Shown here piece by piece: positions 12,570-22,950 of a stretch of 64,000 bases of DNA; positions within the stretch are counted from its first letter, which is position 1; every line of letters begins with the position of its first letter. Where the stretch lies: positions 62,001 through 126,000 of the forward strand of contig JAPFBL010001930.1 of NCBI GenBank assembly GCA_026182355.1, given 5' to 3'. The position numbers were made by a program, and so were the translations under genes. The notes beneath the pieces were generated by a model. It ran no database searches and was not told the origin of the DNA. It was given only the letters and a program-made list of their open reading frames with translations. This DNA is from Hermatobates lingyangjiaoensis. Its lineage: Eukaryota > Arthropoda > Insecta > Hemiptera > Hermatobatidae.

Positions 12570-14245
12570 CAAGAATTTGAAAATCACATCGGATGGATTA
12601 TAGAACGGTATTCGGATAGATGCATCGGTTAGGAGTCTGGTATGAAACAGCTTGTGGAATTGAATGCATGTATACTTGAAAATGTAAGAAGCCCTGAGAT
12701 TTTGTAGGTGACTATGAATTGAGTTTCATTAAAAGTTGGATTGAAAGAATTGTAATAGATTTATGGGACCGTAGAACCCTAGGAACATAAATATCAGTAA
12801 TGTCTGGCTGTCCAAAGTAAAATTATATTTAATACCGTTCTGTTTTGAACAGAATATATTCTACAACTCGTAAGTGTTCTCCGATAAGATCTGGAAACCC
12901 AGCCAAACTCATCGTCTTAGGCCATTTGACACCTGCTCCACCTGCTTGATCTCTACATCATCCTCTCTAATGTTTTTTACTATTTTGACTGTGATTTTTA
13001 AGTAAAAAATAATAAACTAATAATTAGTAATAATGAAATGCACCGTCAAAAATTGTCGCCTTCTAATTTCAAAATGTCAGTGAAAAGATTAAAGTAAGTA
13101 AATAATTCATTTAACTACCATTCATTCAACTAAGTAATAAATGTAAAAATAAATGCACCATCTGGGCTGAGGCGACTTTTTTCCATAACAAAATTAGAAG
13201 ACAAATGTTCTTAAATAACAAACTGTCTAAGAGTAATTGATTTTGTATATATTAGATTAGATTTTTTGCCGAAAATGAAAAGTTAGATGTAGTTTTTATT
13301 CTTTTGAAGATTACATGTCTTAAATTCCTTCAAATCAGAAGGACTTTCAGAAGTCCTACTTCTGTAGGACTGTATGGAGGACAGATTGTTAAAGATAAAC
13401 TCAAGAACTCAATCACATATAATATTTAAAAAAATCGGTATTCAATTTAAACCTTTTCAAATTGAAAAAAAAAAAGAAAGATGATTGATTCTACGAACAG
13501 TAATATATTTGTGTACCCCAGTAATAAATTTTTTTAAAATAAAAATCATTCAATGAAGTGTATAATATACAAGAGATTGTGCAAGAGACTCTTGAACAAT
13601 ATGAGGAATCTTTGGCAATTGTGTCCTTGTCTCAAAGACAGACTACTGCTCTGGCATGCAGCAAGAACGGTCCACTAAATCTATATAAACAGATATCCAT
13701 GTCTCTATGGTTAATTCAAAGGATCTCTTCAACAACTGCATGCACTTGAATTTTGTTAGAACCACGAGTAACTTTGTAGTTCACGCATACACACGTGCAT
13801 TTCTGTTGTTACTTGTGGATCCCAACCCATATTAGGTAGACTGCAATAACTGTAGAAAGTCTAGTTTATATATAAGTTAGTAACCTTTTCAGCTGGTCGT
13901 TTGATAGTAACAACAGTTAGAGAATTCTATACCTGGTATAAAGTACAACCTAAAAATGGCGCTCAAACTTAACGTTATCTTTCTTAGAATATAAGATAGA
14001 TAAGAAAAGATGTCAAAGACAGTAAACTAGCGGTTATCTCATTTAATATTTCAAAAAATTGGTAGTGGTCTCTACTCAACTTCTTAGAAACCCAAATAAG
14101 ATATAAATACCAGAGCTGCTCACAGCTAAATGACCTATGAGACTAGCATGAGAGGCTGTGCATGCCAGTCTGCTCTTGAGCAGTCAAGATTTAAAGACTA
14201 TTTAAATTAATAAATAATCTAGATATTAGGATTATGCTAAATGTG
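12570..14245. other. Intron sequence, nothing recognised
   Basis: AT-rich. An ORF at 13558-13749 lacks motifs. No repeat was assigned. Confidence 0.45.
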
Positions 14246-14253
14246 CTTTAAAC

Positions 14254-14409
14254 TGACATAAGAGGCTCAGCCAGCCTGGTTTTGAGCAGTCGGGCTAATC
14301 GAAGCATGCGTCCCACCTCCGTCAGTAGCTTCTCTCGGCACCGCAGCAGCCTTCCCAGGTCTTCTCCACTCTCTGCCCAGTTCTTCATTCCCTTCAACTC
14401 CTTGCTTTG
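14254..14409 (-). CDS. RhoGEF exon L: last spectrin-like helices
   Basis: The acceptor TTCTAG is followed by CAAAGCAAGGAG; the frame encodes residues 606-657, including ELKGMKNWAESGEDL and a Leu/Arg-rich helix ending RLLKTRLAEPL. The downstream boundary is less certain: GTTTAA (14253-14248) keeps phase 0 but is a weak donor, and an earlier GTGGGA within the exon is an alternative. The body of the exon is secure; the 3' edge is not. Confidence 0.78.
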
Positions 14410-14740
14410 CTAGAATAATGAACAACTTTTAATTGTTTGCCATTCATGAATTTGATTCTATGGCAAATTTTGTGATCCTAAAGGTTTCTGGGGTTGGTTA
14501 GTTGCATGCGTTGAAAAGTTGGCATAGGAGATACTTCAGAAAAGAAAACAACATAGAAACATCATTATTCATCAGACCGAAGTCAGCTATGACTGCTTTT
14601 AAAAGTAATTACTGATGATCCAGTGAGGCCGTAAAAACAAGAGGTACCACTGGATTTACAACAGAGTCAGATGGTATTGCAGGTCCAGAAAGTATTCCAA
14701 GTCGTGGGTTGATGGGTTCTCATGCAGTTCACCGCTAATC

Positions 14741-15185
14741 ATTGACTGGCCCTGCTTGGGTACGATCATTGGTCACGAGAGCTAATATTATGAATGCTTA
14801 TATCACTGTCCAATTGTCTTTGAATATTCAACTGCGGTGGAATTTTTACAGATTGACTGGCCCTGCTTGGGTACGATCATTGGTCACGAGAGCTAATATT
14901 ATGAATGCTTATATCACTGTCCAATTGTCTTTGAATATTCAACTGCGGTGGAATTTTTACAGATTGACTGGCCCTGCTTGGGTACGATCATTGGTCACGA
15001 GAGCTAATATTATGAATGCTTATATCACTGTCCAATTGTCTTTGAATATTCAACTGCGGTGGAATTTTTACAGATTGACTGGCCCTGCTTGGGTACGATC
15101 ATTGGTCACGAGAGCTAATATTATGAATGCTTATATCACTGTCCAATTGTCTTTGAATATTCAACTGCGGTGGAATTTTTACAGA
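14741..15185 (+). repeat. Four perfect copies of a 111-bp tandem repeat
   Basis: Units start at 14741, 14852, 14963 and 15074 and look identical base for base. Because 111 is a multiple of three, one frame stays open through the array (37-residue repeat beginning TGPAWVRSLVTRANI). There is no upstream gene context, splice signal match or similarity to the host gene, so I call it a satellite-like array and not a protein gene. Perfect identity implies very recent expansion or an assembly effect. Confidence 0.92.
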
Positions 15186-15189
15186 TTTT

Positions 15190-16770
15190 TCTTTTACTGT
15201 CCTTTCTGACCAATCCATCCACAAATTTCAAGATTTTACCACAATTAATATTATCATAGTATTTTACTCACCAGAAAAGTCAATTGTACTGATATTTTAA
15301 TTAATTAGTACTTTCTATTCATCTATTTTATTTTACTACTTATTTTGCTGTAGCAAATATCTTATGATCTCATTTTTATAAAATCAATAATTAATTCGTT
15401 TTTATTCAATATTAACTAAATTAAATTATCTTTAATCGGTGATAATTAAATTATAACTATTCTATAATTTTATTGAAACTAGTTATATGAGTATAACCAT
15501 GCATGCACCTTAGAGTCAATGTGTTGATTTCATCAACTGACGTTTGAAAGGACTTCTCCTATTTAAATTTTGTCGGAGCCTGGTCATATGATTGTTGATC
15601 ATGTAATATTTCTAAGGCACTAGGAAACTATGCTGACAGTTGGGAACTCTCCATAGAAACTATTTTTTCAGCATACTCTCACTTATTTGATTGAGAACTA
15701 CTTTGCTCTGGAGGCATTGTTGATTTGAGATATTTCATAAGGATTAAAGAATAAGTTTAGAGTTCTTATGCAGTTCTCTTAAGCATAGAGTTGAATTGAA
15801 AAGAAAACTGTGCCGACCTTCATTCAGAATAAACTGTGCGTTAATCCGGGCTGACAGTGGGGAGGAAGAGTTGATTACCGTTCAGCTCGGACATTGAGGT
15901 TGGCCAGCTGGACGACGAATCATTACATTTGATTCAGATAATTATTACATATATCTGTTTATATATATATTTGTATATATATATATTTATTTATTACATA
16001 AATCTGTTAAGGACTGTGTGCTTGGCTAGAATAGATTTCTTTCAATTTAGTTTATACTGAAATGTCAGGACATCTCTGGAGTTATCATTCATATTGTATG
16101 AGGTCTGGTTCTTGCAAAGAGAGATTTCAATCCCTTGGATATTTTTGGAATCAGGACAAGAACTGGTAGCTGAACTGGAGTACTCGGTCCATGTAATTGT
16201 TTAAATCATTTGATCCTTTGTAACAATGTATTAGTTATTCTTTTATGTTAAGAGCAATTTTATTTGTGTGCCTTACTTTTAAATTAAGTACATTTGATTT
16301 AATTCTCTACTTTAAGTAGTATATTTTACATTTAGTACATTTTTATTGCGTCTATTTAATTATCGTTATTTATCATTAACCTAATATATTTACATGATTA
16401 TATGTTATGCCAAACATTCAATACTACTTGGGTCTAACTAATCTTCAAACAAAAATAGCATATATTTTGAATAGATATCAACTTTTTGATTGTATGTGGC
16501 ACAATACCACTTTGAATCAGAAACATAATGTTTCATTTGAAAATTTAAATAATTCGTTAAGTTATTCATTATATGTTTTACATTAGTTTACCTATTTCCA
16601 TTACAAACTCTTCTTGCCAATACTTAAGTATTGCCAGTTCGTGGTATGATACTAGAAAGTTTGTTGAAGTGTTAATGCAGTAAACATTAACATACAGTAA
16701 ACATTAAGCTCTTGGTTGTTACGACAGCTCGCGATGACTAGTGGGTTTTGTTAGATTAGAATTTGGCCCC
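15190..16770. other. Intron between exons K and L, mostly unassigned
   Basis: AT-rich apart from a more GC-rich patch at about 15830-15930. A TA-rich run lies at about 15957-15990. Confidence 0.5.
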
Positions 16771-16777
16771 GACTTAC

Positions 16778-16969
16778 CTGGTTCAAGTTTCTATGAAGGA
16801 CTGCAGTCACTCGAAGCCTTGTCAGGTGATTGTTAGCCACTGAGTTGAACTTGTCCCAAGCTTGCGAGAGCTGTGCTGACAGCTCGGCATTGTCTCCTTC
16901 CCCCAGCTTTGAGTGCTGGCGCAGTGTCACTGCTGCGTTTAACAACTGACAACCATACTCAAAGGTCCC
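16778..16969 (-). CDS. RhoGEF exon K: spectrin-like repeat
   Basis: The acceptor TTTGCAG and perfect donor CAG|GTAAGT give 64 codons, phase 0 (residues 542-605). The sequence GTFEYGCQLLNAAVTLRQHS matches the common 'G--LL-AA--LR' helix of this family, followed by QLSQAWDKFNSVANNHLTRL and a VLHRNLNQ end that flows into exon L. Confidence 0.87.
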
Positions 16970-17131
16970 CTGCAAACAAACAGAGTTTGTAGATAAACAC
17001 TCACGATCTTCACGACATCACGACTTTCATCTCATCTCATTCATAATACGAAACAATGCTGCAATAGCCCTTCTAAATACTCTTTAGAGATATTATCGAA
17101 AGCAACAAGTGTAGAGTTATAAACTACTGAG

Positions 17132-17137
<6 letters not shown>

Positions 17138-17179
<42 letters not shown>

Positions 17180-17325
17180 CAAACCCCACAATATGAAATG
17201 GGAAAACAAGACTAAGATTTTTCAACCGTAACAAGCGGTCTTTGTCAGAGTCAAAAATTCAACTGCTGGGTTTTGAAAGATCTTAGTCTTGTTTTCCCAT
17301 TTCATATTATGGTTTGATAATTAAT
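17138..17325. mobile_element. (TA)n-bounded foldback module with hammerhead-like motif
   Basis: After a (TA)n run (17138-17175), GATCAAACCCCA-(N)-ATGAAATGGG begins an inverted repeat whose right arm ends near 17315 (CCCATTTCATATTATGGTTTGAT). The left arm, read on the minus strand, contains the CTGACAAAGACCGCTTGTTACGG-type block (a CTGACGA variant). The right arm keeps GAAAGATCTTAGTC but has lost the stem. A GTTATTTCACGTGTTTTGTG tail follows. It has the same build as the 51376-51560 copy. Confidence 0.75.
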
Positions 17326-17354
17326 TGTTATTTCACGTGTTTTGTGTGAAATCT

Positions 17355-17600
17355 TTATATATATATATATATATCTGATCAAACCCCAAAATGAAATGGG
17401 AAAAAAGAATAAGATCTTTCAACAGTAACAAGCGGTTTTTGTCAGAGTCAAAAACCCAACAGACTGACGAAGACCGCTTGTTAAGATTGAAAGATATTAA
17501 GCCTTTTTTCCCCATTTCATATTGTCCTTTGATCATTGACTGTTATTTCACGTTTTATGTGAAATTTTTATATATATATTATATATATATATATATATTT
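17355..17600. mobile_element. Second adjacent foldback module, same family
   Basis: It starts after another TA run and repeats the same build: GATCAAACCCCAAAATGAAATGGG at the left, inverted CCCATTTCATATTGTCCTTTGATC at the right, a TTATTTCACG tail, then (TA)n. The right arm carries CTGACGAAGACCGCTTGTTAAGATTGAAAGAT. Two neighbouring modules share the (TA)n between them. Confidence 0.75.
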
Positions 17601-17819
17601 AATAAAAAAAGATATGAATTAGTATGAATGTTACATCTAAATAACATTTTAAAGAGAACGTCCACCATATAACTCAATAAGAGAGGCATTTAGAGATTTC
17701 GGGTCTCATAAATTGGGTTTCCCAGAATATTTTTTTATATAAATGTAATTTTGATAATTATGCATTTTCTGTTCCTTTTGTTTTATACATGTACAAACAC
17801 ACACCACACAGATATTGAG

Positions 17820-18045
17820 TTTTACTATATCCTTTAAACTATATCAGCGTCTAAACCAAAAGTAAGAAATTCACAAATGGGACTAGATCTTCCAATCAGA
17901 ACAACTTGTCTTCCTTAGAGTCGCACTTGAACTGACACCAACACAAGTTAGTTTGGTTGAAAAATCGTATATTGTAAATTTCTTATTGTGGTTTATACAA
18001 TGTTTTTTTATTTCATTTGTTTATTGTGAAATATTGTTATTGAAC
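17820..18045. mobile_element. Degenerate relative of the foldback family
   Basis: An inverted repeat with CAAATGGGACTAGATCTTCCAATCAGAACAACTTG at the left and a GTTTGGTTGAAAAATCG to CTTATTGTGGTTTATAC right arm, ending in a TTATTTCATTTGTTTATTGTGAAA tail equivalent to the tail of the neighbouring modules. Considerably older. Confidence 0.55.
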
Positions 18046-18276
18046 AATATAAAAGTAAAGTAAAATAGTAAACAATGATTTAAATAGTAAAGTTTAAATA
18101 GTTTAAATTATATGTTTTCGTATTTTTTTTTTAAACAATTTTCTTTTCTAGAACTGTATGAACCCAATTATTGATTTTAGAGTTGGATCAATGCTCTTGA
18201 ATACTCAAAAAATCTAGAAGGAAAAGTTGAAGCACTGATAAACACTGTTCACTTGTACTTGGGTCAAAGGTTATAC

Positions 18277-18399
18277 TTTAGCCGTATCTTGGAAAGCCTG
18301 GTGCTGGTGCTTCTGCTTCTGTATTTCATTCAGAGTGCAGCCCACCTGGCAGTGTTCTTGTGTGAGCACGTCGAACAGCTCCTGCAGCCAAACCAAAGC
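18277..18399 (-). CDS. RhoGEF exon J: spectrin-like helix with HxxFQDTA motif
   Basis: The acceptor GGTTGCAG and donor AAA|GTATAA give 41 codons, phase 0 (residues 501-541). It begins ALVWLQELFDVL and ends with an H-x-H-x-x-FQDTAK segment. H-x-x-F-x-x-T-A is a hallmark of spectrin helices in the Trio/Kalirin/MCF2 group, so this exon is well supported despite its size. Confidence 0.85.
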
Positions 18400-19138
18400 C
18401 TGCAACCAGACAAACTAACGATAGACAATATGTCTCAACTAAATAAAAAACTAAGAGTCTTATAATTTATTTATAAGTCTTTTCAAGTCTCTATGTTTTG
18501 ACTGAGGGCTCAATAGTGAAAGTATACTTCGAACTTAACAACTATCTGGTAATTGGTCCACTAATTAATTTTTGTAATATAGGTTGCATTTTAATCTGTT
18601 ATATTTTACTGAAGTTTGTTAACAGATCCATCACATGGCTATAAATTGTATTGTACCTTGTATACTCTGCAAAGCTGGCAACCTTGAAAAGAGGAAGAGT
18701 ACCTTGTCGTCAGTTTTAGTTTCAATGGAGAGGAAGGGTCAAGCAGACTTCCTTAGCGAACACAGTATCTACCCGCACGTTCTCCTTCCTGATTTCAGCT
18801 TTGAACTTTCTAGCCTCGTTACCTTGCGTTTCCATCTAATAGATGCAAAAGCTTGCTTACTTTTTCCTCAATCGGTTGTAAACAATCGATGTTCATCCAA
18901 TGTAAACAAAAACGTTAAATTTATTATTTAACTTTAAATACTTTCCAGTATTAGAATAAATGTAAGTATTCTTTTTATAATGGATGAATTCCAAACTGGT
19001 CGAGATGTAAGAAAAAAATACTTAATAAGTATGAAAGTAATTTTTCTTGCTAACAATTTTAACATTAAAAGAAAAAGTGAGTTGTTAAAGTACTAGCAGT
19101 CAATATAAAAGGCGATGTCTGAAGGCAGAAGCACCCAC

Positions 19139-19380
19139 CTGGCGTGCATCCTTCTCATAGTCGTACACATGGATAGCCTGCTGGAGGACAACACGTTGCA
19201 GCTCCACAGAATCTCGCAGAAGTTCGCTGCGAGCTCTCGTCATGTCGAGGATGTCTCTTATGTTGACGATGTCCGCCTCGTAGTCCACACTCACCTCCCT
19301 TCCTAGAGCATCCTTCACAGGCATCGAAAGAAGATCCGAGAGCTTTTCACCCTCTCTCACCAGGCTCATTTCCAGGTCAT
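19139..19380 (-). CDS. RhoGEF exon I: spectrin-like repeat
   Basis: The acceptor GCACAG completes the codon from exon H; the donor is CAG|GTGGGT. Eighty full codons (residues 420-500) make this the longest exon. It shows REGEKLSDLLSMP, a helix around MTRARSELLRDSVEL, and a QRVVLQQAIHVYDYEKDA ending, all spectrin-like. The opposite strand is also open for about 60 codons, but that frame is a shadow. Confidence 0.85.
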
Positions 19381-19399
19381 CTGTGCACAGTATCTCACT

Positions 19400-20600
19400 G
19401 CTTTAAGATATTTTGCTTCGTTCAAAATAATATAAATTTGTTTACAAAAACGTAAACCAATGAATAGTTGAAACAAGACATCGTTAAATGTTTGAAATTT
19501 TGATAAATTATTCTGTAGTACTAGCCTTTTAACAATTTTTGTTTCCACTTCAACTACAAAAATAATTGTTATAAGAAGTGATTCTAAATTATTATTTTAC
19601 AATTAACGGGGATGTATATAGGGAATGAGTGGTCACCCGTTGGTGCCACTCCATAACATGGTTACCCTCACAGCTGGTTTAACTTAGAAGGTCTCCTGAC
19701 CAATTTCTCTTTAACAATTTTAAAATATAAGAAACCGAATCTTACTGCATTTTTACATATGAGGTAGAAATTGCTATAATCTAAAATATGTTTATACGAC
19801 GTAGTGTAGTCTCTTTCAGAGTTTTGTCTTCCTGTTGATGTACGTATTTTAAATCTCATAGTTTATGTCTTAGATAATACTACAATCAAAACACTTAAAA
19901 TATTTTATAGCTTTTACAGTTGACAGCAATTAACATGGAAGGAAATAGTCTTTTAGAAAAGTGAAAGCTTTAATGATTATTACTTTCAAAATTTAAGTAA
20001 GTTACATTATAAATGCATAGAAAACAAGCTGCAAAAAGATAATTTATATTTTATCAAATAAAACTCTCAGTATTAGCAAGCAGTCCTTTTTTCAAGTAAA
20101 ATCCATTTAACAGCGATACATTGTCTTCTTTAACTAAACTACATCTCCTACTTAATAATAGGTAATCTTTAAGTATTCACTCAGTTTTGCAGGTAATGCA
20201 CAAAACTTTGTAAGTACTTGATGTAACTGAGGATTATATAACAGAAAGGGGACCACTTGATTCGGGCTACTCTACATGTGCATAAATAAATACATTGAAA
20301 TGCAGTGCGCAGCACTGTCAGCTCCTCTGATTAGTTTAATGAAATGAGTCAGTGTCAGTATTTTTAATTTATAAATTTTTTTTCAGCGTTCTATTACTAG
20401 GTAACAAAGCCGATATTATTACTGTTTAGTTATATTCTCTTTAATTCTTAAATAAGTCTAAGTATAAATTATTAACTTCAATTTATGTTTAAATAGGGTC
20501 AAAACTAAGACTAAGTAAATGGATATCAAATTTAATTTGGAGTTTAGTAAACTTTTTTAAACAGAAAATTGAAGATGATCTATTGTCATTTAAGAACTGA
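19400..20600. other. Intron between exons H and I, nothing recognised
   Basis: AT-rich, with no repeat assigned. Confidence 0.5.
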
Positions 20601-20616
20601 GTGTAAAATCTCTTAC

Positions 20617-20731
20617 CTAGGTAGGTCTGACTTTCCTGTAGTCTGAGAAGAGTAGAGTGGGCAGCCTGCAGTCGATCTAGTTCAGGATTCATAACAAGTT
20701 TTTCGTAAACTTCGCTAGTCTCTTGGAAGTA
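20617..20731 (-). CDS. RhoGEF exon H: spectrin-like linker
   Basis: The acceptor TTGCAG and donor CTAG|GTAAGA give 38 codons plus one base (residues 382-419). The YFQETSEVYEKL helix and AAHSTLLRLQES helix are amphipathic and continue the repeat begun in exon G. Confidence 0.82.
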
Positions 20732-21380
20732 CTGCAACAGTATTATTTACTATTTTTTTTTCACTTTCTACATGAATTAAATCAATGATTTAGAATAATG
20801 TAAAATCTATACCATAAAATCCAAATCAATAAATAACGTACGAGCGTCATAAATTGTATTAACAGAATTGAACATTCGTGAAGTTAGTCAGAACATACAT
20901 CAAAGTCAATATTGAACAATTTTTAGTTTTAATCATTTATTTTTTATTGTTTGAGGAAATTCAATATTTCCTCAAAATTAGTTTAATATCAAAAATATTT
21001 TACTAGGTACTTACTGAAATCGATTCTGAACTCTTGTTTTTTTCTAATTTTTTTCAATTCTTGTAATGAAATAATTTATCTTAAAATAAATAATTAATAA
21101 TATAAATTAGACTATCAATGTAGCTAGATGTAAAAATTCTATGAAGTACTTCACATTAAATAATTTTTTAAAATGATAATTTTTCCAGATACAAATATAT
21201 CACTTGTGTGATTAGCCAACAATTAAGATAAGTAATTTGCAATTGGATGTAAAAAGGTAGAACTAGGATTTTTCTTAAATAATTCAGTTTATATATGAGT
21301 TCAGTCAAAACTTTTCACATAAATTTAATTTAAAAATTTTTAGTTATTACAATAAAATATAACTAAAATAACATTGTTAC

Positions 21381-21572
21381 CTGTGAAACTAATCTGAAAA
21401 ATCTGGCGGAGGTTATGAGAACAGTTCTTCTCCTCTCTAGACGGTTGGCAAAACTTCGACAAACAAAGTCCATGAAGTCTCTTTGAGCGATTAAGTCTTC
21501 TGGAAGACTGACTCCTACATTCAATGACTCATCAAACTGATGGAGGCATTCTGCATATTGGCCGTAAGTGTC
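21381..21572 (-). CDS. RhoGEF exon G: spectrin-like repeat
   Basis: The acceptor GTCCTAG and donor CAG|GTAACA give 64 codons, phase 0 (residues 318-381). The segment DFVCRSFANRLERRRTVLITSARFFRLVSQ matches the family pattern in which a basic helix with R-x-x-x-L precedes an A-x-x-F-x-x-L motif of a spectrin repeat. The intron to exon F is about 540 bp. Confidence 0.85.
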
Positions 21573-21639
21573 CTAGGACAGACGAAACAGTGTTAGAATG
21601 TAAGTAAACACTCCAGTAAACTATATACATTAGAGTATA

Positions 21640-21818
21640 GTGAGATACATTGTAAGCATAAGACTTAGGATTAAGTCATTATTTTGTAAGATACACTGTA
21701 CAATAGAGGAAAAAACCCTATGGGGGACACTAAGCGTCCCTCGTATGGCTACCCCTGAAATTTGTAAATTGGGAGTACTCCCCTAATAAAGAATTTTTTA
21801 TTCCATTCCATTCCAAAC
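21640..21818 (+). repeat. Probable LINE 3' tail with ATTCC microsatellite end
   Basis: A block containing GGGACACTAAGCGTCCC (possible short hairpin) and ACTCCCCTAATAAAGAATTTTTTATTCCATTCCATTCC. A short 3' untranslated-like piece that ends in a few pentamer repeats is typical of some non-LTR retrotransposon tails. No ORF remains. Confidence 0.45.
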
Positions 21819-22111
21819 TATATACTAGAAAAACATATAATACCTCCTTAATTACCTACCACCTTTACAAAACATACATTCACAAAAAGATACTTCAAAT
21901 TACCTTATATTCTGAGTTTATAAAAAAAAAATTCCCTATAAAATTTATTGACAAAATTATTTCAAATTCGAATGTTGACTCAGTTTTGATAAAAAAATTG
22001 TTACGGTTATTAGCATTTTTAATAAATAATTTAAATCAACAATTAAACTTGCGTCTTGCGTTTCTTGTTTGTAAAACAGTGAAGCCTAATAATCATAAGT
22101 TATGGACTTAC

Positions 22112-22267
22112 CCTGCATTTTAACTGAAGATTTTCGTGTTGCCTTCGAAGCCGTTCTGCAGAAGTCTCATCATAGCCAACTTTGGTCTGAGAGGCCAATA
22201 AGCTCTCTCCACTCTCCAGGATCCACTGAGTAATGCTCTTTACTAGAGCCTCCAGTCTGCTTACCTC
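22112..22267 (-). CDS. RhoGEF exon F: spectrin-like repeat
   Basis: The acceptor TTCTCAG and a perfect donor AGG|GTAAGT give 52 codons, phase 0 (residues 266-317). The helix LEALVKSITQWILESGESLL with its conserved W-I-L-E-S-G-E, then ERLRRQHENLQLKC, is strongly spectrin-like and resembles the 'W...GE' helices of Trio/Kalirin and MCF2-type proteins. Confidence 0.85.
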
Positions 22268-22950
22268 CTGAGAAATGGGTGAAAACTAAATCACGTATCA
22301 GCTAATTCCTCGCTTCCAAGATTAGAGTGTGACATTATTTTTAACCATCATCAAAAAAATAATAATAAATGAATAACGAAAAATCAATATAAATGTTTAA
22401 AGTATCTGTAGTTTACATTTATTAACGGTGACAACTCATAGGAACTCACTACTTTTTTACATAGTTATTTATAAAAGTTATAATTATTACATAGTTATAA
22501 TTATTTTCCTGAAGTACATAAATTAGCTATATTAATGATTATGAAAACTACTTAGTTTATTTGTAACTTTTGAAATTGGAATATTCCCATCTTTCTACAT
22601 GTATCTATCTTCATCTAAAAAAAAAAATAAAAATGAATATTTGTCTGTGTGCTTTTCATACCTTTCTAAAAAAAAATGTAACAGGAGCCGCAGAAAGAAA
22701 CGAACCACGAGATGGTAGATTGGTTGCTCGTTAGGATTTTTTCCAGACGAAGTTAATACAAAAACTTTAAGTTGAAGTTAATTTCTGATTATCAGGGTAA
22801 AAAGTTTAAAAAACTTTTCTGGAACGCAAATGAACCGTTTTTTAAGAAACTTTGCTTTTCTTTAAAAGGATATTGAACAAAGGAAATAAAATATTGTGAA
22901 AATATTAAATTTGATCTGAATTTATTAAACTTAGAGAGAGAAAACAAGAA

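Noticed and set aside
14742..15209. 155-residue ORF as a repeat protein gene
   Set aside because: The open frame is a by-product of a perfect 111-bp tandem array inside an intron.
15830..15930. GC-richer patch with a minus-strand open block (VVQLANLNVRAER) and a GTAATC donor
   Set aside because: Exons K and L already join in frame and in a natural spectrin helix; there is no strong acceptor or family match.
19115..19306. Plus-strand ORF over exon I
   Set aside because: Shadow of a well-supported minus-strand exon with spectrin character.
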